From positions 321,490 to 385,489 of the forward strand of contig DFXE01000020.1 in NCBI GenBank assembly GCA_002381645.1: DNA of 64,000 nt, given 5' to 3'. Position 1 is the first letter of the stretch. The number at the start of each line of letters is the position of its first letter. The notes beneath the pieces are model-generated. The model saw only the letters and a list, made by a program, of their open reading frames with translations. It had not been told where the DNA came from and ran no database searches. The DNA is from Bacteroidales bacterium UBA4116 (GTDB taxonomy: Bacteria; Bacteroidota; Bacteroidia; Bacteroidales; Tannerellaceae). Shown here piece by piece: positions 52,709-60,359 of this stretch. Made by a program: the position numbers and the translations under genes.

Positions 52709-53593
52709 ATGGGTAATTTGGATAAAGCATATGAGGAATCATTAAAATCTATCGAAACTGAAAATATAATCGACAGGATATTTTATCGCCCTATTGGTTT
52801 TAGAATTGCTTATCTTTTAAGAAATACACCTGTCACTCCCAATATGGTTACAGTAGTATCTATATTTGTAGGTGCTGCTGTCGGGTTTCTTTTTTATCCG
52901 GTTAACTTACTGTACAATATATATGGAATTCTGGTATTGATTTTTGCAAATATACTGGATTGTGTTGACGGACAATTAGCTCGTCTGACCGGAATTAAGT
53001 CAGCTATAGGAAGGATACTCGACGGATTGGCTGGTGATATCTGGTTTGCTTGTATTTATATAAACCTTGCCTTACGCTTATCACATGAATACGGAAACTA
53101 CTGGTTCTTTGCATTAGCGGTAGCATCGGGCTTATCCCATCTGGTCCAAGCCAATATAGTAGATTATTATAAAACGCTTCATTTATATTTCATCAGCAAA
53201 GAGAAAGGAGCAGAATTCCAAACAGTTGACGAAGTAAGGAAACAACATAAAAATACCAAGCCTGGATTAAATAAGGCATTCTATTTATTATATGGCATAT
53301 ATACTTCCATTCAGGAAAAAGCGACCCCTGCTTTACAACAATTACTGAAAAATCTCCACGCCCGTTATGGTGATGAAATTCCTAAAGATATCCGCAAAAA
53401 ATTCAGGGAAAAAAGTTTGAAATTAATGCCCCTGATTGATATGATGACTTTTAACGGGCGAACAATTATAATGTTTATCGTTATTTTATCAGGGTATATT
53501 TGGGTTTATTTTTTATATGAAATCATTGTATTGAATATTATACTTATAATTGTCAACAGAAAGCACGAAAAAATATGCGCTTCTTTTTTATAA
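52709..53593 (+). CDS. CDP-alcohol phosphatidyltransferase-family membrane protein with altered motif
   Basis: 294 residues with six or so membrane segments. The catalytic signature is D84-x2-D87-G88-x2-A91-R92-x8-G101-x3-D105, but the fourth Asp is at 110 rather than 109: the segment reads ILDGLAGDIWF, giving D-x4-D instead of D-x3-D. The enzyme should move a phospho-alcohol from a CDP carrier to a lipid alcohol. Neighbouring cytidylyltransferase and acyltransferase genes support this. A helix extension with charged residues lies at about 165-240. Confidence 0.85.
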   Translation: MGNLDKAYEESLKSIETENIIDRIFYRPIGFRIAYLLRNTPVTPNMVTVVSIFVGAAVGFLFYPVNLLYNIYGILVLIFANILDCVDGQLARLTGIKSAIGRILDGLAGDIWFACIYINLALRLSHEYGNYWFFALAVASGLSHLVQANIVDYYKTLHLYFISKEKGAEFQTVDEVRKQHKNTKPGLNKAFYLLYGIYTSIQEKATPALQQLLKNLHARYGDEIPKDIRKKFREKSLKLMPLIDMMTFNGRTIIMFIVILSGYIWVYFLYEIIVLNIILIIVNRKHEKICASFL

Positions 53594-53602
53594 TTACTTA
53601 TA

Positions 53603-54430
53603 ATGAAAGATACAGTAATAGATATTTATGATCTTCAGGAAATGATTCCGTTTTTTAAAAGTAAATTCGGCACATTTCTTGGAAAATGCCTAATCAAATG
53701 GTTATGTATCGAAAAAGTAAATCAGGTACACAAAAACAGTTGCCATCTCAGAGGTGCCGAGTTTACAACTGCATTGCTTAATGATCCGCTGATAGATATA
53801 AAATATAGAGTATATAATGAATTTTATCTTGATAAACTGCCGGAAGGAGCTTTCATTACCATATCCAATCATCCTATCGGTTCTTTAGATGGAATTATCC
53901 TGATTGATATATTTGCTTCACGCCGACCGGATTTTAAAGTAATGGTTAATGGAGTATTAACGAACATCGGAGCAATGGAAGACAATTTCATTTCCGTGAA
54001 ACCCGACTCCGACAAAAAAGGCCCTAATCCACAAAATGTAAATGGCGTACGAACTTCTTTGGGACGCCTTCGCGAAGGTCATCCTATGGGGTTTTTTCCT
54101 GCTGGAGCTATTTCGTTCTATCAAAAGCAGGAAAACCGTATCTGCGATCTGTCGTGGACGCATAGTGTCATCAGATTAATAAGGAAAGCCAACGTTCCTG
54201 TTTTTCCTGTCTATTTCGATTTTTTAAATTCTAAGTTCTTTTATTTTCTTGGTAAAATAGATTGGCGGATTCGAACATTGCGGATTCCTGCTGAAGCTTT
54301 TAATAAAAGAGGGAAGACATTCCCCGTATATATCGGTGAACCCATTCCTGCGGAAAAAATCAAGGAAATAAATGATGATAACGAACTGGCTAATTTCCTT
54401 TATCATAAGACATACTCTGCTAAAAAATAA
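53603..54430 (+). CDS. Lysophospholipid acyltransferase-like protein
   Basis: 275 residues related to PlsC/hemolysin-type glycerophospholipid acyltransferases. The catalytic motif reads His90-x5-Asp96 (ITISNHPIGSLDGIILI), the form with one residue more than HX4D that is usual in Bacteroidetes members. Further motifs are FISVKPDSDKKG and MGFFPAGAISFYQKQ, and a C-terminal VPVFPVYFDFLNS. It is probably a peripheral membrane enzyme. It ends the four-gene cassette; the sigma-54 activator gene starts 99 bp later. Confidence 0.85.
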   Translation: MKDTVIDIYDLQEMIPFFKSKFGTFLGKCLIKWLCIEKVNQVHKNSCHLRGAEFTTALLNDPLIDIKYRVYNEFYLDKLPEGAFITISNHPIGSLDGIILIDIFASRRPDFKVMVNGVLTNIGAMEDNFISVKPDSDKKGPNPQNVNGVRTSLGRLREGHPMGFFPAGAISFYQKQENRICDLSWTHSVIRLIRKANVPVFPVYFDFLNSKFFYFLGKIDWRIRTLRIPAEAFNKRGKTFPVYIGEPIPAEKIKEINDDNELANFLYHKTYSAKK

Positions 54431-54483
54431 GAAACCTTCTTATAGAACATATTAATCATAGCAATAATTTGAATTAAGATTTG

Positions 54484-54491
54484 TAATTTTG
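54484..54491 (+). promoter_or_regulatory. Candidate -7 element before the sigma-54 activator gene
   Basis: TAATTTTG at 54484-54491 matches TAnnTTTG, 38 bp before the ATG. There is a TTTG at 54468-54471, but the 12-bp spacing is too short for the consensus. Confidence 0.35.
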
Positions 54492-54529
54492 ACAGTTGAA
54501 CTGAAATTATTACAGAGATTCAAATTATT

Positions 54530-55711
54530 ATGATGGTCAAGGCTGACATTCAACAGATAAAACAACGTTATGGTATTATAGGAAATTGTGCTGCATTAAA
54601 CCGCGCTATAGATGTGGCCCTACAGGTGGCTCCTACCGACTTGTCTGTATTGATTACAGGAGAAAGCGGTGTAGGAAAAGAAACATTTCCACAGATCATT
54701 CATCAAAACAGTCCCCGTAAACATGGCCAATATATTGCTGTAAATTGTGGCGCAATACCCGAAGGGACAATCGACTCTGAACTTTTTGGTCATGAAAAAG
54801 GTTCCTTTACAGGAGCACTGGCCGACAGGAAAGGTTACTTTGAAGTAGCCGACGGTGGAACGGTTTTCTTGGATGAAGTCGGGGAATTACCTATACCTAC
54901 CCAGGCAAGGTTGCTGCGAGTATTGGAAACAGGAGAATTCATTAAAGTCGGTTCATCCAAAGTATTGAAAACAAATGTACGCATCGTCGCAGCTACTAAT
55001 GTAAATCTGGTCCAGGCGGTAGGGGAAGGCAAATTCCGCGAAGATTTATTCTACAGATTAAGTACTGTACCGATTAATATACCCCCTTTGCGTGAACGCG
55101 GAGCAGAAGATATCTTGTTGTTATTCCGTAAATTTGCAAGCGACTGCGCAGAAAAATACCGGATGCCGGCAATCCATTTAGATGAAGAAGCACGCCAGTT
55201 ACTTACTTCTTACCGTTGGCCGGGAAATGTTAGGGAATTAAAAAACATTACCGAACGTATTTCTATTATCGAAGAAAATCGGGAAATAACATCCGATATT
55301 CTAAGACAATATCTACCCGATGTAGCAATTGAGAAGTATCCCGTTCTGGTAAAAAAAGAGAATGATCAGAAGATATTCAACAGCGAACGTGAAATACTTT
55401 ACCAGGTCTTATTCGATATGAAAAAAGACGTTAATGAGTTGAAGAAACTGGTTCACGAAATTATGGGAGGCAATATACAGGTTCCCGTCCGTGAGGAAAC
55501 GTATGCTTCACATTCGCGTCAGATTCCAAGCACAATTCAAGATGCAGTGCCTGTTGAGGAAGAAGAAACGCTTTCCCTGGAAGAAGTTGAGAAAGAAATG
55601 ATCCGGAAAGCATTGGAAAAACACAATGGCCGCAGAAAAAATGCCGCTACAGACCTGAAAATATCCGAACGAACACTATACAGGAAAATTAAAGAGTATA
55701 ATCTGGAATAA
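54530..55711 (+). CDS. Sigma-54-dependent transcriptional activator lacking a sensor domain
   Basis: 393 residues: AAA+ domain at about 15-245 with Walker A GESGVGKE (44-51), the sigma-54 contact loop GSFTGA (91-96, Ala replaced by Ser), Walker B TVFLDEVGELP, the arginine-finger region FREDLFYRLSTVPI, and a Fis-type helix-turn-helix at the C-terminus (RRKNAATDLKISERTLYRKI). There is almost no N-terminal receiver or ligand domain, like PspF. The linker at 280-345 is long and charged. Its promoter targets cannot be read from the window; no convincing GG-N10-GC site was found. Confidence 0.93.
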   Translation: MMVKADIQQIKQRYGIIGNCAALNRAIDVALQVAPTDLSVLITGESGVGKETFPQIIHQNSPRKHGQYIAVNCGAIPEGTIDSELFGHEKGSFTGALADRKGYFEVADGGTVFLDEVGELPIPTQARLLRVLETGEFIKVGSSKVLKTNVRIVAATNVNLVQAVGEGKFREDLFYRLSTVPINIPPLRERGAEDILLLFRKFASDCAEKYRMPAIHLDEEARQLLTSYRWPGNVRELKNITERISIIEENREITSDILRQYLPDVAIEKYPVLVKKENDQKIFNSEREILYQVLFDMKKDVNELKKLVHEIMGGNIQVPVREETYASHSRQIPSTIQDAVPVEEEETLSLEEVEKEMIRKALEKHNGRRKNAATDLKISERTLYRKIKEYNLE

Positions 55712-55713
55712 GA

Positions 55714-56229
55714 ATGAAAGGTAAAAAACAAATAGTTATACTGTATGCAATTTTTGGGGTAATTTGTACGGCGTGCAGTATTTCTTATAGTTTCAGTGGT
55801 TCATCCATTGATTATGAAACAACAAAAACCATTACAATAAGTGATTTCCCAAATCAGGCCGCTTTGGTATCTCCCCCGTTGGCTCAACGATTCACCGAGA
55901 CTTTGAAAGATATTTACATCCGCCAAACCAGGCTGAAAATGGTTCCTGTTAATGGCGACATGGACATCGAGGGTGAAATAACCGGTTACGACCTTGCTCC
56001 TATGGCCATTAAGGATGATGCTTATTCTTCCCAGACAAAATTAACATTGACCATAAGGGTACGGTACAGCAACCGTGCCAATCCTGACAAAGACTTTGAA
56101 CAAACTTTCTCTGCCTACCGTGAATTTGATGCCAACCAAATGCTGGAAACAGTGCAGGATGAATTAAATGCACAATTAACGCAGGAAATTGCAGAACAAA
56201 TATTTAACGCTACAGCAGCTGATTGGTAA
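55714..56229 (+). CDS. lptE: LPS assembly lipoprotein LptE
   Basis: 171 residues matching the Bacteroidetes LptE family: lipoprotein signal with lipobox VICTACS (Cys21), then a small alpha/beta domain (ITISDFPNQAALVSPPLAQR; DIEGEITGYDLAPMAIKDDA; TLTIRVRYSNRANPDKDFEQ). LptE plugs the LptD barrel that inserts lipopolysaccharide into the outer membrane. The ATG is 2 bp after the activator's stop codon, so the regulator and lptE are probably coupled. lptC lies in the same region. Confidence 0.87.
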   Translation: MKGKKQIVILYAIFGVICTACSISYSFSGSSIDYETTKTITISDFPNQAALVSPPLAQRFTETLKDIYIRQTRLKMVPVNGDMDIEGEITGYDLAPMAIKDDAYSSQTKLTLTIRVRYSNRANPDKDFEQTFSAYREFDANQMLETVQDELNAQLTQEIAEQIFNATAADW

Positions 56230-56232
56230 AAC

Positions 56233-57009
56233 ATGGATGCTGCAAGATTATATCAACTGATGTATGATTCTTCACTGCTCACAGAAGAAACACTTTTCCA
56301 ATTAAAGCAATTGATCTACGACTATCCTTTTTTCACTACGGCACGTATGCTTTATTTAAAAAACCTGGCTGTATTGAACGACATAAACTTTAGCACTGAA
56401 CTTAAGAAAATGGCCGTTTACGTTACTGACCGGAGAAAATTATTCACATATATTGAGGGTGCTGGATACAGATTAAAATTTGAAACAAAAAAAGAACAGC
56501 AAGAAACAAAAGATAATGCGTTTTCCCTTATTGACTCTTTTTTACAGACACATAGCGCATCAGGAGAAATGGCAGATCCTACCCTACTATTTCGGCCATC
56601 GGCAACCTCAGATTATCTTTATTGGTCGGTATCTTCTGAAACACCCGGTCAGAAAGAAAATAATTCTTCTCCAAAATTGCAGCACCAGGAACTAATCGAT
56701 TCATTCATCAAAGAAGATGAAAAGCGTACACCCGGTAGCGGGTTCAGGTTTGAAGATGAGGAAGATGAAGAAAATATACCGTTTGTTAATTTTGAAGAAA
56801 AACAGGACAGTAAACAGGAAGAAACGAAAACTACTGATGACGACTCCTATTTTACGGAAACATTGGCGCGTATTTATGTTAAACAAAAGCGATATGATAA
56901 AGCTTTGCAAATAATTAAAAACCTAAGCTTGAAATATCCGGAAAAAAATGTTTACTTTGCAGACCAAATAAGATTTTTGGAAAAATTGATTATTAACACT
57001 AAAAAATAA
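56233..57009 (+). CDS. Hypothetical helical protein with a C-terminal TPR-like unit
   Basis: 258 residues, cytoplasmic by appearance. The N-terminal third is helical (LYQLMYDSSLLTEETLFQLK), the middle is acidic and low-complexity (FEDEEDEENIPFVNFEEKQ), and the C-terminus has one TPR-like hairpin (ETLARIYVKQKRYDKALQII). It starts 3 bp after lptE and precedes secG by 7 bp. The context suggests a role at the membrane, but I know no assigned function. The family appears to be confined to Bacteroidetes. Confidence 0.82.
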   Translation: MDAARLYQLMYDSSLLTEETLFQLKQLIYDYPFFTTARMLYLKNLAVLNDINFSTELKKMAVYVTDRRKLFTYIEGAGYRLKFETKKEQQETKDNAFSLIDSFLQTHSASGEMADPTLLFRPSATSDYLYWSVSSETPGQKENNSSPKLQHQELIDSFIKEDEKRTPGSGFRFEDEEDEENIPFVNFEEKQDSKQEETKTTDDDSYFTETLARIYVKQKRYDKALQIIKNLSLKYPEKNVYFADQIRFLEKLIINTKK

Positions 57010-57016
57010 GACTAAC

Positions 57017-57367
57017 ATGTATGTATTTATTTCAGTATTAATCCTGATAGCTGCCATACTTTTAATTTTGATTGTTTTAATTCAAAACTCTAAAGGAGGG
57101 GGTTTGGCTTCCGGATTTTCCTCATCCAACCAGATTATGGGTGTACGCAAAACCACAGACTTTCTTGAAAAAGCTACATGGGGTTTAGCAGGTACGGTTA
57201 TTGTACTCAGCATTGTTATTACCGCTTTTATCCCAAGGACTACTACAACAAATCAATCAGAAATCAGGCAGCAAATCAATGACGCGACCATGGTTGATCC
57301 TAATATTATAGCTCCTAACTTCGGAACCGCCCAACAACCGGTTGCTCCGGAAGAACCTACTGAATAA
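57017..57367 (+). CDS. secG: Preprotein translocase subunit SecG
   Basis: Auxiliary subunit of the SecYEG channel. The 116 residues have two membrane helices (about 2-23 and 52-73), the conserved IVLIQNSKGGGLASGFSSSN between them, and a Pro/Glu-rich tail (TAQQPVAPEEPTE). It is the last gene of the unit, followed by a terminator. secA lies elsewhere in the window. Confidence 0.95.
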   Translation: MYVFISVLILIAAILLILIVLIQNSKGGGLASGFSSSNQIMGVRKTTDFLEKATWGLAGTVIVLSIVITAFIPRTTTTNQSEIRQQINDATMVDPNIIAPNFGTAQQPVAPEEPTE

Positions 57368-57398
57368 AAGAAATTATTATAATACAATATTTAAAATG

Positions 57399-57429
57399 GG
57401 TATCCGGCAGCTGCTGTGATACCTTTTTT
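57399..57429 (+). terminator. Terminator after secG
   Basis: Stem of GGTATC with GATACC (57399-57404 with 57418-57423), possibly extended by inner GCAG/CTGT pairing, followed by TTTTTT. Confidence 0.75.
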
Positions 57430-57509
57430 ATTTATATATTTTCTTCTACACCGAAGAGATAATCCGTAACCATATAAACTTTGTATCTTTACGGTAAATA
57501 ATAAAATTT

Positions 57510-57818
57510 ATGGAAACAATTCACTTTGAAGGATTACTTATAGGTATAATCACTTTTCTTATTATAGGTCTGTTCCATCCCGTTGTAGTAAAAGCGGAAT
57601 ATTATTGGGGTACAAAATGCTGGTGGGTATTCCTTATTCTTGGAATCGCAGGCACAGTAGCATCTTTATTTATTGAAAGTATATTTATTTCAGCCATTTG
57701 CGGGGTTTTTGCATTTTCTTCATTCTGGACGATAAAAGAAGTTTTTGAACAGGAGGAACGTGTTTTAAAAGGATGGTTTCCTAAAAATCCCAAAAGACAA
57801 TATCCTGATCCTAAATAG
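57510..57818 (+). CDS. DUF4491-family membrane protein
   Basis: 102 residues with three hydrophobic segments (about 8-25, 41-58 and 60-76) and the family motif VVKAEYYWGTKCWWVFLILG, plus KGWFPKNPKR near the end. The family is Bacteroidetes-specific and of unknown function. A TATCTTTA element near 57484 may be its -7 sequence. Confidence 0.87.
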   Translation: METIHFEGLLIGIITFLIIGLFHPVVVKAEYYWGTKCWWVFLILGIAGTVASLFIESIFISAICGVFAFSSFWTIKEVFEQEERVLKGWFPKNPKRQYPDPK

Positions 57819-57849
57819 TTGTATATTTGGATTAGTAAAAGTTAATCCT

Positions 57850-58053
57850 ATGAAAAAGAAAAAAAAGAAAAGTAATCTGGCAGATTACATTAAAGCCTGC
57901 CGGAAAGGAAGCAGGCAGGCAGAGTTGGAGAATCATACACGTCCGGTTAGTTTTAACCGGATACATGTTTCAAAAAAAGTATATAACAGGAAAAAATATA
58001 AGGCAGATGATAAAGATCTGCCTTATTTATTTTATACAATGAGAATGAACTAA
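57850..58053 (+). CDS. Small basic protein (67 residues)
   Basis: Begins MKKKKKKSNLADYIKACRKG and is rich in Lys and Arg (about one-third basic), with a NRIHVSKKVYNRKKYK segment and no membrane helix. It probably binds nucleic acid. The frame is the only open one between two supported genes, and its stop overlaps the convergent DUF4270 stop codon by 3 bp. A hairpin lies inside its last third. I know no assigned function. Confidence 0.72.
   Translation: MKKKKKKSNLADYIKACRKGSRQAELENHTRPVSFNRIHVSKKVYNRKKYKADDKDLPYLFYTMRMN
57998..58026 (-). terminator. Terminator-like hairpin inside the end of the 67-residue gene
   Basis: 11-bp stem ATAAGGCAGAT with ATCTGCCTTAT (57998-58008 with 58016-58026), 7-nt loop. 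On the minus strand it follows the DUF4270 stop codon by 23 bp and is trailed by ATTTTTTCC, so it fits as the DUF4270 terminator. On the plus strand it lies before the small gene's stop codon. Confidence 0.65.
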
Positions 58054-59435
58054 TCGTCGTAAGTACTTGTAATGATTTGCACCTCCATTACTTCTCTATC
58101 TTTACGTAAAGTTACTCCGGAAGGGATCAGATAACTACCCATGGTAGCAGTCGTCGTAGTTGTATTTCCATAACTATCTGTTAAAAAAGTACGTTGAACC
58201 GGGATTACTACCATATTCAAATCTTCATCGGGAGCATTCTCCATCTGATATTTTAATAAATTGGATATATTACCGAATGTATAAGTCAATTTTGAAGAAT
58301 CATAGCTTGCAGCAAAAGTAGTTGTATCGTTATTAATTTTGCCTTCTTCGAAAAATGTATTGACCATATTCTCCGGCACCAATAATAAATTTGCAGGATA
58401 ATCCAATGCATACTTATACTGCTCTTGTGGCATAGCTTTCAGGGTCAAATAAAAATTATTAATATTCCTTCCCTGTATTTTAGAAATAATTTCTTTTGCC
58501 GGAATAGTCAAACGTGTAACCACTCCTGCGGGTGACTTCAGGTAGGTAAACTGGTCATTCGGCTCTAATAAATGACTAATATCAGTATTACGAAAGCGGT
58601 TCATCTGAATAACTTCTTTTGTTACAGGAAACACTTCAGAGGTAGTCATTATAGAATCAAGAGCACCCACTGAATTTTCACCATAATAATTATAATATAT
58701 GGTTATCCTGGAATCGCTTACAAGCAGGATATTACCACTACCAAATGTGTTTGTAACATACAATCCCGGAAAAAAATTATTGAAAGACGTTTGATTCTGA
58801 AAGGACGACGGATTATCTACTGATTCATTATAAAAACGCTGTCCCAGCTCTAAAGGTAACTTGATTCTTATGCTGGGTATATATGTATATCCATATGAAT
58901 CCGTCGCAAACCAAGCTGAATCTGATACATTCAAATCACGTGCAGTATAAGTTTGCATGCCAAGAGGAGTTTGCAAATTTACATACTCAGTAGGGTCAAT
59001 ATTCGTATAATAATTCCTATCTAACGATTTTACGACAGGATAAACTGTAGCTTGCATTATAGCTAGGGAATCTCCTATCCACTTTCCCTGACCATAACGA
59101 ACATCGAAGATTATAGAATCTATCTTCCCGTCAATAGGAGTTTGCCTGAACTTAAATCCTTCAGGAGAATAGAACTGGCTCATATAATCGGATTTCAGAT
59201 CTCCGAACAAAGGATCGTACAGTTCCCCCAACAATCCTCCGGCTGTTTTAGCATAAATCGAATCGAGTAATATAGTAGAAGCCTCAATTAAAAACGTATC
59301 GGCATAAACCGTAGGGGTGTCTTCATCCGGCTGAATACTTGGTCCCACCAGACCCATATCATCATTACAACTGTTCAGAAAAAAAATTCCTGAAACCATA
59401 CCAAGTACAAAAAGCTTGATTTTCATTTTACTCAC
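58050..59435 (-). CDS. DUF4270-family lipoprotein
   Basis: 461 residues: signal peptide with lipobox IFFLNSCND (Cys23), then a long beta-rich mature part with DTFLIEASTILLDSIYAKTA, GLLGELYDPLFGDLKSDYMS and a strand repeat pattern. The family is typical of Bacteroidetes and lies next to the glycogen synthase-like gene and panC in many of them. Function is unknown. Its start is 4 bp after the glycosyltransferase stop. Confidence 0.88.
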   Translation of the reverse strand: MSKMKIKLFVLGMVSGIFFLNSCNDDMGLVGPSIQPDEDTPTVYADTFLIEASTILLDSIYAKTAGGLLGELYDPLFGDLKSDYMSQFYSPEGFKFRQTPIDGKIDSIIFDVRYGQGKWIGDSLAIMQATVYPVVKSLDRNYYTNIDPTEYVNLQTPLGMQTYTARDLNVSDSAWFATDSYGYTYIPSIRIKLPLELGQRFYNESVDNPSSFQNQTSFNNFFPGLYVTNTFGSGNILLVSDSRITIYYNYYGENSVGALDSIMTTSEVFPVTKEVIQMNRFRNTDISHLLEPNDQFTYLKSPAGVVTRLTIPAKEIISKIQGRNINNFYLTLKAMPQEQYKYALDYPANLLLVPENMVNTFFEEGKINNDTTTFAASYDSSKLTYTFGNISNLLKYQMENAPDEDLNMVVIPVQRTFLTDSYGNTTTTTATMGSYLIPSGVTLRKDREVMEVQIITSTYDD

Positions 59436-59439
59436 ATAG

Positions 59440-60258
59440 TTATTTCGAATCCAATATCACATCATAGAACTCATTAAAAGAATCTATATAATTATCAGGC
59501 GATTGATAAGAAAGGAACGGCTTTCCAGTAAGAGAAGAAATATATGCCGAGATGTCAGGATTGATATTTTCACTTCCTTGTATCACACCATCTGAAAAAT
59601 CAACAGCCAACTTCGATAAAGATAAAAAACTTGTATCTTTTTTCAGGTTTGCCACATCATCTTCTGAAGCGCCATCCATTATCAGTTTATCCGCAAAGTT
59701 ACTACGAAGGGGCGATTTAAAATCATCATTATACACAGAATAAATAATCTTTGCATTTTTTAAGCAAGGATCATCTGCATACATACGTTTAATGTAGAGG
59801 GCTGTTAACGCCGACATCCAACCATGACAATGAATAAGATCAGGCATCCAGCGCAGTTTCTTTATCGTTTCCAGCACACCGCGAATATAAAAGATAGAAC
59901 GTTCGTCGTTGTCTTCATATTCTTTGCCGTTTTCATCTTCTATTGCAAATTTACGTTGAAAGAAATCTTCATTATCAATAAAATAGACCTGCATCCTTGC
60001 AGATTGGATAGATGCAACCTTAATAATTAAAGGATGATCCGTATCATCAATAATAAGATTCATACCCGACAACCGGATCACTTCATGTAACTGGTTACGC
60101 CTTTCATTGATATTTCCAAACTTAGGCATGAATGTTCTGATTTCACGTCCGCGTTCCTGGATACCTTGTGGTAGGTTCCTACCAATTGAAGCTATTTCTG
60201 ATTCCGGAAGATAAGGGGTAATTTCTTGGGTGATAAACAAGATTCTTTTTGCATCCAT
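59440..60258 (-). CDS. Glycogen/starch synthase N-terminal-domain protein
   Basis: 272 residues of the GT5 catalytic N-domain only: MDAKRILFITQEITPYLPES, GIQERGREIRTFMPKFGNIN, VYFIDNEDFF, and PDLIHCHGWMSALTALYIK. True glycogen synthase has about 480-500 residues with a second Rossmann domain holding the ADP-glucose site; that half is absent, and the frame ends normally before DUF4270. The canonical KTGGL-type loop at the N-terminus is replaced by YLPESEIASIG, so ADP-glucose binding is doubtful. I take the ATG at 60258; an upstream ATG at 60309 would run through the -7 promoter element. Confidence 0.86.
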   Translation of the reverse strand: MDAKRILFITQEITPYLPESEIASIGRNLPQGIQERGREIRTFMPKFGNINERRNQLHEVIRLSGMNLIIDDTDHPLIIKVASIQSARMQVYFIDNEDFFQRKFAIEDENGKEYEDNDERSIFYIRGVLETIKKLRWMPDLIHCHGWMSALTALYIKRMYADDPCLKNAKIIYSVYNDDFKSPLRSNFADKLIMDGASEDDVANLKKDTSFLSLSKLAVDFSDGVIQGSENINPDISAYISSLTGKPFLSYQSPDNYIDSFNEFYDVILDSK

Positions 60259-60286
60259 TCTAATAAAATTGTTTTTAAAGACGCTA

Positions 60287-60294
60287 CAAAGATA
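60287..60294 (-). promoter_or_regulatory. Probable -7 element of the GT5-DUF4270 unit
   Basis: Minus-strand TATCTTTG (60294-60287), 28 bp before the chosen start codon. No TTTG is seen 19-21 bp upstream. It supports the shorter start at 60258. Confidence 0.55.
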
Positions 60295-60359
60295 ACAAAT
60301 TTCTTTCATTTACGATAATTATTTATTTGCTTTGCAGTTTCAATTAACCATCTGTAATA

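Noticed and set aside
54431..54529. Sigma-54 (-24/-12) promoter near the activator gene
   Set aside because: I looked for GG-N10-GC with TGGCAC/TTGC features and saw none convincing there or upstream of lptE.
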